Assembly (NCBI GenBank): GCA_002633005.1
Contig: NMRA01000362.1
Coordinates: 231,758-295,757, forward strand
Source of the DNA: Phoronis australis
Lineage: Eukaryota > Phoronida > Phoronidae
Direction of reading: 5' to 3'
DNA: 64,000 nucleotides
Shown in pieces: positions 35,201 through 46,169 of the stretch (its first letter is position 1; the number at the start of each line of letters is the position of its first letter). Under the pieces are notes generated by a model. It was not told the origin of the DNA. It ran no database searches and was given only the letters and a program-made list of their open reading frames with translations. A program made the translations under genes and the position numbers.

Positions 35201-36360
35201 CAATCTCTCTGATGACGTAAAATAGTGACTGTTCACGATTTCTGTCGCCAAACAAAATGTGTACGGATCTTCCCGATACTGGTAAAGAACAAACTTAAAA
35301 TAATGACATTGCCCTTGATTATATTAACCTTTTTTCGTCTCATAGTTTGGTGATAGAATTGTACCAAGTAACACAACTATTCAAAAGTTCCCCTGTATGA
35401 ATGGGTTGTAGTTTCTTACTTTAAAGTGCAGTTTACAAACAATTCGCTGTTCTCGAGTCCATTTAATGTATTCTGTGAAAGACGATGCTACCCGTAATAT
35501 GTGAAACCGCACCATGAAAAATATAGCAAACCGAATACGTTCTTAAAGCGATTTTACTTACCCGGTGATGTTGCGAAACCGACTCCTTAAAATAGAACGC
35601 AGCAGAATATGCACGTCGCCAGTTGAACAAACGAAGTGTCCAACTGGGTATTGAACCCGTGCTCAGTCTGCCAGACATTGTTTCTGAAAAATAGAAGTGA
35701 ATGGAGAAACAAAACGCAGGGGTGCTTTCCGTAACGCAAAACATTATCGAGGCACATTTTGCTGCGTATATTATGGAACCCCCCAAAATTCATACTCCAG
35801 ACTAGCTGACATTTCACTTTATTGGTGACTATCGAGCAGTCTTCCCTTTCACTCACGTGACTTTGCTTCTGTAGTTTCATTTCCTCACACGAATCTTGCT
35901 CATAGGGGTGAATCAAATCCAAAATTAAAGCTCTATTTCAATCCTGGCTCCGAGACTATATCATTTGACTTGCCTTCGTTTGAGTGCCACTCGTGTTTAC
36001 TGGCGTTGTTGAAGCATTGGTAGGACTATATGGAGAGTCCAATACAGTCACAATTACAGAAAGACGTTATAGCCCATGGAAGGCTTTAGAGTGCCGTAAG
36101 CTGGACAGCATTCCGTAAGGACGAGACACTCGCAAGACATTTAATATTCAAGAATATCTCACAATTCAGCATTCAAATCTCGCCGACAACAGTATATGCT
36201 AGACTATAGCTTACTCATCAAACACTTTTAAATTTCGTCGTGATCACGTGGTCTCGTTCATTAGAGCAACTTTCCTTTCAGATCATCCTCACCGAACTGT
36301 CCAAAAACTGCATTCGCCGATGAGTCAGTATAAATTAACTAAGCATTGCATTTATTTCAG
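32294..36360 (+). other. Intron of kinase copy 3
   Basis: A 4067-base phase-1 intron collinear with that of copy 2, ending TTTATTTCAG. It lacks about 170 bases present at 20530-20698, the join falling at a short ATTG shared by both edges. It holds the MITE at 32574-32740 and the dispersed repeat at 34134-34350. No gene is recognised. Confidence 0.75.
32574..32740. mobile_element. MITE with AAGCCCGTTTTAAGAAA ends, copy in kinase 3 intron
   Basis: Left end AAGCCCGTTTTAAGAAATAG; right end reverse-complemented GAATCCCGTTTCAAGAAACT. It is orthologous by position to 20699-20863, so it was present before copies 2 and 3 separated. Confidence 0.6.
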
Positions 36361-37556
36361 GTGACAACATGGCCACCTATGTGCTTCGGGTCAAGGTCAC
36401 GGCAATGTACGATGACGTGGAAGAAGAGCATAACCTTATTGTGAAGACAACGCAACCGAACCAGGCTGTGAGCACCTTTCTGTTGGAAGGTCGCTTATTC
36501 AACAAAGAGATTAGTGCATATTCGAAGCTATTTCCAGCATTACTTAAGATGCAAGAAGATCTAGGGATCGAGCCCGTAGTCCCGTCTGTGCCAAAATTCT
36601 ACTATGGTCGTGAAGATGCTGTCGATGTTGCAGGCATAGTCATAGTTGAAGATTTAAGACCAAAGGGATTTCGAATGATCGAAAAACGCGACGGGGCTGA
36701 TCTGGACCATTGTAGATTAGTTATGAAAGAGCTAGCCACGTGGCACGCTTTGACGTTGGCGTTGAAAAACAGGGACGTGGAGAAGTTGCGACACGAATTC
36801 GAATTTGCATTTCACGAGGGACAGTTTGGTCCTTCTTCTGAAGCTATGATGTCACAAATGTTAAATGATAGCGTGAAAAACATGGTGTCGTTGATCGAAA
36901 AGTCAGCGTTCTCCTCTGCGGAAGTAATAAAGCATGCGAGAAAATTATTGGAGATTGAAAAACCATTGGAGGAAATAAGAAAAGCAATCCAACCTGAGGA
37001 ACCATTTGCTCTTATTTGCCATGGCGACAGTTGGTGTAATAACATGTTGTTCCGCTACGCGGATTGTGACGGAGTTCAGAAGCCTGTTACAATAACTCTT
37101 CTTGATCACCAGGTTGTCCGGTACGCATTGCCTACCGCTGACTTGGGTTACTTTTTATTTCTCAATACTTCAAGAAGCTTGCGCAAAGCCCATCTTCAAG
37201 ACCTTTTAGAGCTTTACCATACGACCTTCGTTAATACACTCCGTTACGTCAAGTTTGAGTTCCCCGAGTTCACGCTAGACGTCGTCAAAAGCCTGTTCAA
37301 GAAGACAGCCATGTTGGGTATATTGTTTGGGAGCATGGCAATTCCCTTCTTTCAAGCAAACAGAGAAGATCTTGAAATGATAGACAAAGCAAGGAGTGAG
37401 AGTGCTACTGAAGAAGAATTTTTGAAGGTTCAAGAAGAGATGGTTAACGAAGCGAAGAGGAAACAGGAAGAAGAGGGATTATCCGATTCTGACAAAAAGA
37501 TTAGCGAGATCTTCGTGGGTATAGTTGAAGATGCTATGGAGCTCGGGGTTTTGTAA
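36361..37556 (+). CDS. EcKL/CHK kinase-like copy 3, exon 2
   Basis: With exon 1 this encodes an intact 446-residue EcKL/CHK-like kinase. It retains LIVKTTQP, VIVEDLRPKGF, HGDSWCNN and LLDHQ. It differs most from copies 1 and 2 in the segment after FAFHE (GQFGPSSEAMMSQMLNDS) and near the C-terminus (NREDLEMIDKARSESATEEE; ELGVL). The 3' flank is unrelated to those of copies 1 and 2, and no AATAAA occurs close behind the stop; GAAATAAG at about 37673 might serve. It is probably the most intact ancestral-type member in the array. Confidence 0.9.
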
Positions 37557-38685
37557 GCTAACGCAATTTTTTACGATAAATTAAATACCCAATCAAGGGT
37601 GGGTAAAGATTATATAAACCCATCGCTATACTGTAGTTAAATTTGAGAAAACACTACCACCATGGTAGGATGAGAAATAAGACGTGTTAAAACAGGAAAA
37701 GAAATTGTATTCGGAAAGTATGATAATCAAGTAAATTTTGTTACATGTTAATAGAAACAGTTGCGAAATTTTAAATCAAAAGAAAGGAAAATTGTATAAA
37801 GGCGACCTGAAAATATGGTTGAAAAAGTTAACAATTTCAAAGTGTTTCGCCAGAGAGTAAAATCGTGCTCAAGTGAAAGGTCGTAAGATACTTCTATTTC
37901 AGCCCATGAATGGTATTGTCAATTTCAGTCACTTTAAATCAAGAAAATCCTGATAATTGACAGGTAATAGAACACGAGAGAAAAACTCTGACAAGACATG
38001 ACGAGCTTTGTAATGACTTTCTAACGAATGATCCTAATTAACTTATCCATATGATTTCAATGGAAATATGTGTTTCTGTCTCTCTTCGAGACCTACCAAA
38101 CTGTAAAAGCCTACTGTGTTCACTGTGTCCACCAAATGTTGTTCTAACAACGTTTTAACTATGTTCTACCGTCAGAAGATTCCCTTAAATCGTGGTGTGA
38201 GGCTGAATGCATGGGATCAATGACGTGAATACTTATCGGGGCATTTCACTCTTGCCCGTTCTCAGGAAATTTGTTCAAAACACATAAACGCTCGTCTAAC
38301 AAACTGGGCCGACAACAATTTATTTAGAGGAACCTCAGGCTAATATATTATAATCGACCATTTTTTTACTCTGCAAGAGTTTAATTGTTCATAAGTACTT
38401 GAATAAGCACAGGGGCAGATTTTGTGCTACACACGTGGATAATCCTCGTGCCTTTGACAGCATTTCGCATAAGTTTTTGTGGAATACATGGTAAATTTGG
38501 TGAAAAGCATGTATTCTAGGAGTGTGTGAGAATTATAGGTCGGTAACAAACTTTTCCAGTGATATTTTTGCATGTCAGGTTTTATACTTAGATATTTATT
38601 CAATGTGTATCTGGACGAGTTTGTTGAATACTTAAAAAAGATCTTTAAATAGGGGCTGGCTTTTATGTAGATGGGAATGTTCCTC
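37557..38685. other. Intergenic region without recognisable gene
   Basis: 3' flank of kinase copy 3. AT-rich, no frame with family resemblance. Confidence 0.4.
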
Positions 38686-38689
38686 AAAT

Positions 38690-39262
38690 CTGTATGTTGC
38701 TATATATTGATGATATGGTTGGGTGTGCAGAGACGGCAGCACTTTGTCTACATGTGTTTTGTATGAATACTATCTGGATTGGAGTACAGCTTGAAAGTTA
38801 GTGTTAAAAAAACGAAAATAATGGTATTTGGAAAGGACGGTTTGTGAGAAACTATGAAAAATGGCATTTTGGGGATGACAAAAGTGAGGTTGTCTCATGG
38901 TATGCACGTAAGTAACAGGGTGTTTCCTTTACGTCTAAGTTGTTCTGGACGCAAGCAACGGAAATCTTGTCTCATCAGGTACAAAAAGCTATAATTTTTC
39001 AAACAAAACGATTTCATTCAAAGTATGATCGATTCTCCTCGAAATTACACTCGGAATCTTTGATAAAATGGTATGCCCGATCAATAGCCATGCTAGCGAG
39101 CCAAAGGAAGGTCTGGGGATTAAAAGGATATTTTAGTATCGAGCGTGTGCAATTGAAATTTTGTAGGCAACTGTTGGGAATTGGAAGTAACAAACCGTGT
39201 TGTCCTGGGAGAATTGGGAAGACATCCACTTTACGTACACTTGCTTGTTAAATCGATTGATT
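38690..39262 (+). mobile_element. LINE fragment (RT motif to C-terminal region), decayed
   Basis: One frame gives CMLLYIDDMVGCAETAALCL (YIDD in place of YADD). After stops and shifts come VKKTKIMVFGKDG, then 39090-39200 with KGYFSIERVQLKFCRQLLGI, and HPLYVHLLVKSID at the end. These are consecutive landmarks of a CR1/L2-type LINE downstream of the RT palm. It is heavily mutated and truncated at both ends. Confidence 0.72.
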
Positions 39263-39264
39263 AA

Positions 39265-40555
39265 TGGTTACAGTTGATAAAAACGCCAGCATATCGCAAT
39301 CCAAGATTGGTATGTTGTTGTTGTCAATTTTCACCAGAGCTATAAAACAACAAAGTGCGCCGTCTGCCTGGCATTCGTTGATATCAAGACAGGTGGCTGT
39401 AACAAATAAATACCTGTAAATGAGCCTGGAAAGCGACAACTCCTAAAAATACCGTATAAACAGATGTGGGACATCTACTTCTTATGCATGCTCACGTGAG
39501 AGTTATTCATGTGGCTAATTCAAGAATTTTCCGGATAAAAACGTCACTGAGATTCACTATTTTTGAAACACAGGCAACGTGCAAAATACACGCTCGCCGT
39601 CTGAAGAAGTCAAATGTGAACTCCCATGCCAGATGTCCGATGTTTCTTCTTATCGTCTACCCATAAATCTTATCGTGAAAAGTCTATTTCATTGACACTA
39701 TTTGTGGTTTGGCACTGGTCGTCCACGGTGATCACTCCTGTTAGGCCAAAAATATGAACTTTGTGTGCATTATTGTTGTGCTCGTTACTCGTAAGACGAC
39801 AGACCGAAGTTTTCTTTTTGATCAGATGTTTACCTTTTTATAAAAATTCCACATATGAATGCAACATTGTGAATCCTGGTTGGAGTTAGTCGATATTTTT
39901 GTATATTCTGTCGCCAATTTGAGTTTATTTTGGGGCACAGCATGCCACTTTAAGCAAATGAAATTCTGCTGTTTTGAGAGATGTGTCAATTTGAAGGCAT
40001 TCCACAATTTAGTACTGCCTTAACTGTATTCTTTGAGAAATGTGCATTGTATACAAGGACATTGTGCAGGTTTGCACATACCAGGATTTGGAGTAAATCA
40101 AATATGTCGGTGCAAAAGGTACAGCTTTATATTTAAGTTTGAGTGATTATTCAATTCTTTTGAAAAACGTTTAACTTTTTTGTGTCGTCCTCAAGTTAAC
40201 ACATGTAATGTGTTGCTTGCCATTAATGGCCAATGGTGTTAGAGTAATTTTTTTGTTCTCAATGTTAGACAGCGACTCCTTGAAGAATTTTTGATGATGA
40301 ATGGATGGCTGCGCGCGATCATGAAAATACAGTGACTGTTCCAATTTTAAAAATGCACGGTAATGACTTAATTAAGCGTATGCGTGTTTTGATACATGAT
40401 GTTCATTATCCATCAGCGGCTGTCAGTGGCGGACTCGTTGACGGCATCATACATGTAAGTATTAATGTTAAATTGGTGACGCATCATATTCCTTGCAATA
40501 GATGGGGCGAGCGTACGTGTAGTTCTATTGGTGGCGTTATCGAGCACAAGTTGGT
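39265..40555. other. Intergenic region without recognisable gene
   Basis: No recognised coding sequence or repeat. Frames of up to 89 codons (for example 40305-40574) show no family features. Confidence 0.4.
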
Positions 40556-40561
40556 GGACAG

Positions 40562-41337
40562 TTTCCTCCTCTAATTGCCTGAAGTGGAGAGACAACGAGC
40601 TGTCAAGGGAGAAAACTCAGAGCTTATCGAACGCCAAAACTGTGGATTTCTGGTCCTGCAGTATCAGCCGCATTGACCGGAACGCTATAACTCAGCTATT
40701 GGAAGTGGAACACCTGAATCTGGGAGATAACCAATTACAAAATATCGTAGGAAGACTCTTTACTGCATCAAAAAGTATTATAACCTTAGCCTTGAGCCAC
40801 AACAAAATCGGCACTCTATCAAGACAAGCTTTGGTTGGTCTGCTTAAATTAGAACTTCTTGATCTTTCGAGTAACAGATTATCGTCGCTGTTCCAAAACG
40901 CATTTGCAGAAACGCCTTCGTTAAGAGTGCTGCGTTTAAATCACAACGCTATTACCTCATTGGATGGAAACACGTTATGCGGCTTGCCCGTTTTTGAGGA
41001 ATTGTACATTGGATGCAATAAAATTTCAATGATACCCAATGGAACATTCAACAGGTTGAACAGATTGACGCGCCTTCACTTCGATAGCAACAATTTAACT
41101 GCAGTGTACGGGGACGTTTTTCGTGGATTGAGAAATTTAATTGTTTTGAATTCGAAGAACAATTCCATAAGCGAGGTTCGTGGTCTAGAGCTATTTTCAG
41201 TGCAGTACGTGAATTTCATGCACAATCATTTGCAGACGCTAGATGGAGAGAATGTTCTTTCTAACAAATTAGTCAGTGTATCACTGTCTTCCACCTGGAT
41301 TTCGCCAGGAACTTGCCCTGTATTTTGTTTCATTTAG
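40562..41337 (+). CDS. Leucine-rich-repeat protein exon (possibly a broken LRR receptor)
   Basis: An open frame with about nine extracellular-type LRRs of 24 residues (x-L-x-x-L-x-L-x-x-N-x-L/I). Clear units start at VEHLNLGDNQLQNI, IITLALSHNKIGTL, LELLDLSSNRLSSL, LRVLRLNHNAITSL, FEELYIGCNKISMI and LTRLHFDSNNLTAV. An N-cap-like NCLKW precedes them. The stop is TAG at 41335-41337; the same frame stays largely open beyond it. No signal peptide or in-frame ATG with context is seen, so upstream exons are expected or the copy is decayed; the exact 5' end is uncertain. LRR arrays of this kind occur in Toll-like receptors, slit-like proteins and LRR-GPCRs. Confidence 0.7.
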
Positions 41338-42349
41338 GCCTTGCAACTACCACAAGTACAACCTAAATTTCCAAATTTTTAGCAAACTTGTGTAACGAGG
41401 GTTAACCTCGTCGATTTTGTCTTTAAATACTTATTTACAAACGGATTTCGTTTCGAGTGGGCAAGCCATTTTGTCGCATTGATGAGCGCTCCAAATGCTC
41501 AAAGATGTTTATGTCCTTACAGACAGTCTTCGGTTTGTTACCCTCGTCCGACTTGGACCGGTTTTTCCAATCAAAAAATTCTGTATGTGTATTTATTTGC
41601 AAATTGTCACTCCCTTAGTGCTTGTATTCTACTCGTACAAGAGAAGTGCAAAAAGGAAATTGAACAGCAACGTTCGTTGCTTTTGAAAGAAGGCAATCAT
41701 CTCATAGACTATTATCGAATGGTGGTGAAATTTCATCTTTTGATGCCATTCGCTAAAATGACGGGGAAACAGTCTTAAAACAAAATATATGACAATTACT
41801 AACTAAGAATTTTGGTGTTAGATGTGAACTGGGGCCACATTTGCAAAAAGAAAAATGGCATGTAGTTTCCTAACAATTTAAAAAATTGGTGAAAATTGTC
41901 TTAAACAGGAATAAAATAAACGTAGGAGACCATGGAATTGTAGTTGGTAACAATGTCACAATCAGTATTAAAAACGGTGTCATAGCGGGCATGATTGTGA
42001 TTTTATACATTCATACGCAGGATACATCATGGAGAGTCATATAAATAGAGCTCTCTTGGCAGTGCTACCATTCGCATACATGCTGTCAACCATAAACGGC
42101 TACCCATTACGTACCCAAGAAAATACAAATTATACCCGCATGTAGACCTCGTCACCATTTCCTGTGCAACGATAAAATGACAATAATCACAAACTCAACA
42201 ACAATTTTATTAATATTCATATAAATCATTACAATTTTCATAATGAATACACGTTTTATAAGCTATCGCACATCGATACAGGTTTTTCCAACATTTCGAA
42301 TATAAGATGGTGCCAAGGTGAGGCGGCGAGTCTTCAATGGGAGTTAAGG
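41309..42349 (+). repeat. 1.04-kb direct duplication, copy A (LRR 3' region)
   Basis: Similar at roughly 85-90% to 57008-58050 in the same orientation, with collinear indels. It begins inside the LRR frame (AGGAACTTGC) and ends at TTCAATGG.AGTTAAG. Only this copy has the LRR-coding sequence upstream. Confidence 0.8.
41338..41778 (+). pseudogene. Downstream continuation of the LRR frame, degenerate
   Basis: The LRR frame continues past TAG and a second TAG near 41386, reading VNLVDFVFKYLFTNGFRFEW and ASHFVALM..NAQRC. The duplicate at 57038-57253 keeps the same frame without stops (EFVCKYIFTDGFRVELASYF, VALMIALNAQRC). Another frame then gives LQIVTPLVLVFYSYKRSAKR. Alternating hydrophobic stretches with basic ends would fit part of a seven-helix receptor, as in LRR-containing GPCRs, but this is weak inference. 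Stops and frame changes indicate decay. Confidence 0.35.
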
Positions 42350-43220
42350 TGGCGTCGGATTTATGTGTTTTCTCATCGTAGACTCGGGAACTAATGTCGG
42401 TTCCCAGTACAGACCCAAGACCTTTGCAAGATTAAATGTGATCAAGTGCGTAGCTGGTAAACCTTGACGATATCTCGCGAACTCTAGAGTGACCTTGCGT
42501 TTTTGAAAGATTCTTGTATTTGTAGAGCGCAACCCCGCACAGATTGTTTGATGGACAGTGTGACTTTTGGCTACAGCAACTTATTCACCGTGACATTGTA
42601 GTTGTTCAGGTGATATTCCTTTGTAAACACGGCATCATTCATTAACCAATTTCACGACAAGTAAAATAAAGTAGAAAACGTAAAATAGTCAGAAAATGAG
42701 TAAATTAATTGAAATCACTGATAATCTTTTAAGAACGGCAAGGTCATATACATGTACGCTTACAGGGAATAATCTCCTAGAGTATGTGAGTTATCAGAGA
42801 CACTTAGCAGCATACCTCAGTACTTTAACTCTCGAATAAAACCTTTTCTTTGAAAACAAATTTTCAAAAATAGGTGCATTGACGAAAATATGATCATAAA
42901 CGACAAAATTTGTTCCGTAAAATAAATGAAAATAGAAATGAGCACAGAAAAAAGGAAAAATGTGATATAGCATGAAAAGATATCTCTAATCGGGTTATAA
43001 AAATTGCATAACGAATGACAGCCCTGTAAAAATGTTTGTCGAAAATTCCAACATTCTGACCAAGGGAGCTTTTTGTTTATGGTATGGCACAATACAATAC
43101 AAAATGAACTGACGGAATAAAAGGGCCCATGAATTCCCTGGTCAGGTAAATCGAGTTTCAAATAATTATTATTGTCCTATTCATCGTCATCGTCACTAAA
43201 ACCATTATCAAGGGGAATCA
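42350..43220. other. Intergenic region without recognisable gene
   Basis: AT-rich. A 114-codon minus-strand frame (42817-43161) is hydrophobic and low in complexity, with no recognised family. Confidence 0.4.
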
Positions 43221-43223
43221 ACA

Positions 43224-43585
43224 ATTGGCCGGACTTCAGAACCACTTGCTCGGACTTTAAAATCATCTGACTGGACTACAAAACCCAATGGACGGTGTTG
43301 TAACTTGGTGGTCAGACCCGGGTCGAAACGTGATGTCCGGTAACTCAAAAGCAAATGGCCTCACACAAAATACTGGTTGGCCGGACCTAAAACGGGTTGG
43401 CCGGTGCTCAAACAACAAACTGGTTATAGCACCGGCAACCGTGTTTTGCATTCAGTCAACTAGTTTTTTAGGTGTTGACATCGTACAACACGTTTGATCA
43501 CCAACCATTTGATTTTGCAGTTCAGCCGACTGGTTTTTAAGTCGGGCAAGTGGTTTTGAAGTCCGACTAATTTTTGGTTTTACCC
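43224..43585. repeat. Inverted repeat built of about 22-bp subrepeats (foldback element)
   Basis: The left arm reads GGCCGGACTTCAGAACCACT, then CTCGGACTTTAAAATCATCTG. The reverse complement of the right end reads AGTCGGACTTCAAAACCACT, then GCCCGACTTAAAAACCAGTCG. Each arm has several degenerate copies of a CGGACTTnAAAACCA unit at about 20-24 base spacing; the middle lies near 43400. This is the layout of a foldback transposon or a palindromic satellite remnant. Confidence 0.7.
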
Positions 43586-44428
43586 TCTTCACTAGTGTGC
43601 ATGGAAAAAGAAAGATGGCATGCCCTTTTCAAGGGGTAGAATTGTTATATCCATGATATATTGTAAAAATTGTAACTACGAAATAACAGCAAAAACTGAC
43701 TTGACATTAATAAGCAGGCCACGCACTGGTGACAACAAAATACAGTGTAAACTTGAGAAAATATAAAGAGAAACTGATTTTGAGTAAATCGTCGCTGATA
43801 GTGTGCTTAAAATCCAGCTTACGACTTGAGGAGATTTGTTGCATCGCGAATGTAAAGCAAAGTTAAATCACTTGGTGGTGAGTCTTTGTTTGGGTTGACA
43901 CATTGCAAAGGTACTCGTTTTCAGATTCTTGTTATATATGCGCGTTCTTTGTGGTGCTGGCTTTACCCGTCACAAATTTGACAAGATTTTTGTATTTACA
44001 AAACTGCCTGCAAAGAACTGAAGCGAATAGGCCCTATGTGCCAGTGAACTGTGTTCTTGTATTTTCGCGACTTTCTCGTCTCCCTACGAAACCCGTTATA
44101 TCCACAACGCTACAGGGGAGAAGTTCAGAAAATAATGCCGGAATTTGTCTGAGTTAACAAGGGTTATGATCTTAGTAATGTTCGGACAGATTTCATGGTA
44201 AGGAATAGAAGCTTTCCGGTGGAATTTTTTACGTAAAAGTCATGAAATAGATGTACAGTTTTTTACGTCTATTGACAAGATGTTCCATGTTTCTATGCAT
44301 GAGATTATTGAGCATTCACGAATAGCTTGACCAGTAAACGGTAGAACCACGGACGAGGCGACAGAATGTGGCATGGCTTTGTTTCAAAAGCAGTTGTTTA
44401 ATGCTGACAGAGTGCCCTCTTTCGGCAG

Positions 44429-44549
44429 GTAAAGCAGTAGGTCAAGCAGCGAGAGTGATCTTGATTGATGATTGGTGTCCTCGCCACAGTGCTTCTACAG
44501 AGCTCATCTACGACAACGGCTATCATAACTACCATGGTTGCTTCAGAAA
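44429..44549 (+). pseudogene. SLC34 (sodium-phosphate cotransporter) exon, frameshifted
   Basis: After a TTTCGGCAG acceptor the frame gives GKAVGQAA, matching the GK.AGQ start of an SLC34 repeat region. A different frame then gives LMIGVLATVLLQSSSTTTAI followed by ITTMVASENE, containing the QSSST signature. Family members have about 16 residues between GQ and the L-x-I-G-V motif, including an N-P turn; here about 20 bases remain, so roughly 28 bases are missing and the frame is broken. No donor fits the phase needed by the next exon. SLC34 proteins carry phosphate with sodium across the apical plasma membrane. Confidence 0.68.
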
Positions 44550-44801
44550 ATGAGCTTCTACAAAGCCACGTGTAGAAACTTCTTTAAAAAACAACATCGG
44601 GGAGGCTTCTCTAAACCCTGCTCGTGTCTGAGCACAGTTGCGAATCCAAGTATCATACATAGGCTTAAATTCACGATCCTTCGTTGTTCTACTACATGCT
44701 AGATAAGACCGCCTCGGTCCTGTTTCATAAGTTTCAACAACCATTTACAACATTTTATCAAAATCTTATTAAAACTTCCACTTTTCTTCAAGTCCTTTCA
44801 G

Positions 44802-44989
44802 TCAAACTCGCCATTTTCATAGTTATGGGGGCTAACATCGGCACCTCGGTCACGAACTTCAGCGTCGCCGTGGGTCAAATGAAAGATAGGAAAGAGTACC
44901 GAAAGGCATTTCCTAATGCCATTGTCCACGACATGTTCATCTGGTTATGCGTGTTCACCTTTTTAGCCTACATCTGGAAGCTGGAACAC
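44802..44989 (+). pseudogene. SLC34 exon with GANIGTS motif
   Basis: 188 bases between a CTTTCAG acceptor and a GTAAGT donor. The frame reads LAIFIVMGANIGTSVTNFSV, then AVGQMKDRKEYRKAFPNAIV and HDMFIW. This corresponds to the SLC34 block IMGANIGTSVTN..V...Q..DR.EFRRAFAGATVHDMFNW. The exon is open, but with drift at conserved sites (TI to FS, N to I, extra residues before the final Leu-Glu). With the broken exon upstream it is most likely part of a decaying gene. Further exons were not found. Confidence 0.7.
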
Positions 44990-45340
44990 GTAAGTTGTCA
45001 CGATAGACCGAGGGTGCGTCCCGTAAAGGCTAATAACACTTGAGGGTAGCGTTTCATGAAGAGGTCAGATGACCGACATTGCATTGTTTGGATGAATTTT
45101 GAATTATGGATAACTGAATTTATTAATAGTAGTTCACAAACCAAGTTTTCTCGCCGCATCGTCAAGCGAATGACTGGTGTTATGGAAATAACACGGATAG
45201 TTTATAGTCGTCCAAACGGAGCACGTGGTCCTCTTTTGACCTCTGTATGAAGATTTCATTACAGTTATGATCGTAGTATTTACCCACAAATAAATCTTCA
45301 GTCAACACTACTTACGTTGATTCATAGAAGTTTTTTCAAA

Positions 45341-45432
45341 CATTCCCTTCCTCACTCTCTTCCTCCCTCTCTCTTTGCCTCTCTCTCCCTTACTCCCTGC
45401 CTCCCACCCTCCTTGCCTTTCTCCCACCCTCC
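45341..45432. repeat. Polypyrimidine (CT-rich) tract
   Basis: About 92 bases almost purely C and T on the + strand (CCTCACTCTCTTCCTCCCTC and similar). It is a simple-sequence region; frames across it are artefacts. Confidence 0.8.
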
Positions 45433-45662
45433 GTGTAACTACTTCTGGTACTAAAACGTGCGCCCATTGCCATTCCATATTTAAGACCAAAGAGACGTAG
45501 TAAAACATTGCTAAATCCTGTAAAACTTACAGTAGTTTTCAATTCGATCCTAATAGGAGCAGCCCTTTAATGTATCATCTGGTTCTGTCATACGGAATGA
45601 CTTCGTGAAATCTTGAGCTTCAAAAAACCACGATGCAGAACGCTGAATGGTGTAGCCATAGT

Positions 45663-45668
45663 TTTATT
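45663..45668 (-). terminator. Poly(A) signal for the two-Ig-domain gene
   Basis: TTTATT on the + strand, that is AATAAA on the minus strand, about 410 bases downstream of the stop codon at 46080. The stretch between would be the 3' UTR. Other AATAAA-like sites exist on the minus strand, so the exact end is open. Confidence 0.35.
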
Positions 45669-46079
45669 TGAACATTTAACGGAACAGTGGGTGCAACATT
45701 TGATGGAATATTAGCATCAACGACAAACGACAAGAAATCGTGTAGCAAACAATATTAAAAATACAATTTCAAGTGACAACATAGAACAAAAACATCATCA
45801 CTGTTTTTCAAGTATCAGAAGAACAACTGGAGGAATAACAACCAACACACATCAAATTCTAACAATAATAAACACATTTATCACAATTTCACCATTTAAC
45901 ATCATACAAACGAAAGATATTGAGAATGTAAAAAATCCGTTCAAGAAAAACAAATTTTAAGTTACCAAAATAAAAAGCAACTCAGTATTTTGCTGAACAC
46001 TGTGGGAAGCAATGCTGTGACAGATGGAATGTCCAAAATAGAGATTGCCACAGAGCCGCTCTCCGCTGCCTTGGAAACA

Positions 46080-46165
46080 TTAACCGGTAGAGAACATCCT
46101 CACCATCAAAACAAAGGCTGCGCAGAACACGATTTTGCTTGGAATATCGTTACGTCCACCTGACA
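46080..46165 (-). CDS. Two-Ig-domain protein, exon 5 (C-terminus, GPI-signal-like)
   Basis: After a TTCTTGCAG acceptor it encodes the last 28 residues, from VSGGRNDIPSK through IVFCAAFVLMVRMFSTG, then TAA. A small-residue SGG/GRND site, a short spacer and a terminal hydrophobic stretch with no cytoplasmic tail are the layout of a GPI-attachment signal. The Arg within the hydrophobic part is unusual, so a short transmembrane anchor is the alternative. The phase-1 junction fits exon 4. Confidence 0.7.
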
Positions 46166-46169
46166 CTGC

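Noticed and set aside
42817-43161. 114-codon minus-strand hydrophobic frame
   Set aside because: Phe/Ile/Ser-rich composition is expected from AT-rich DNA; no splice sites or family motifs support it.
45308-45508. Minus-strand Arg/Gly/Lys-rich frame
   Set aside because: It is a translation of the simple CT-rich tract at 45341-45432.
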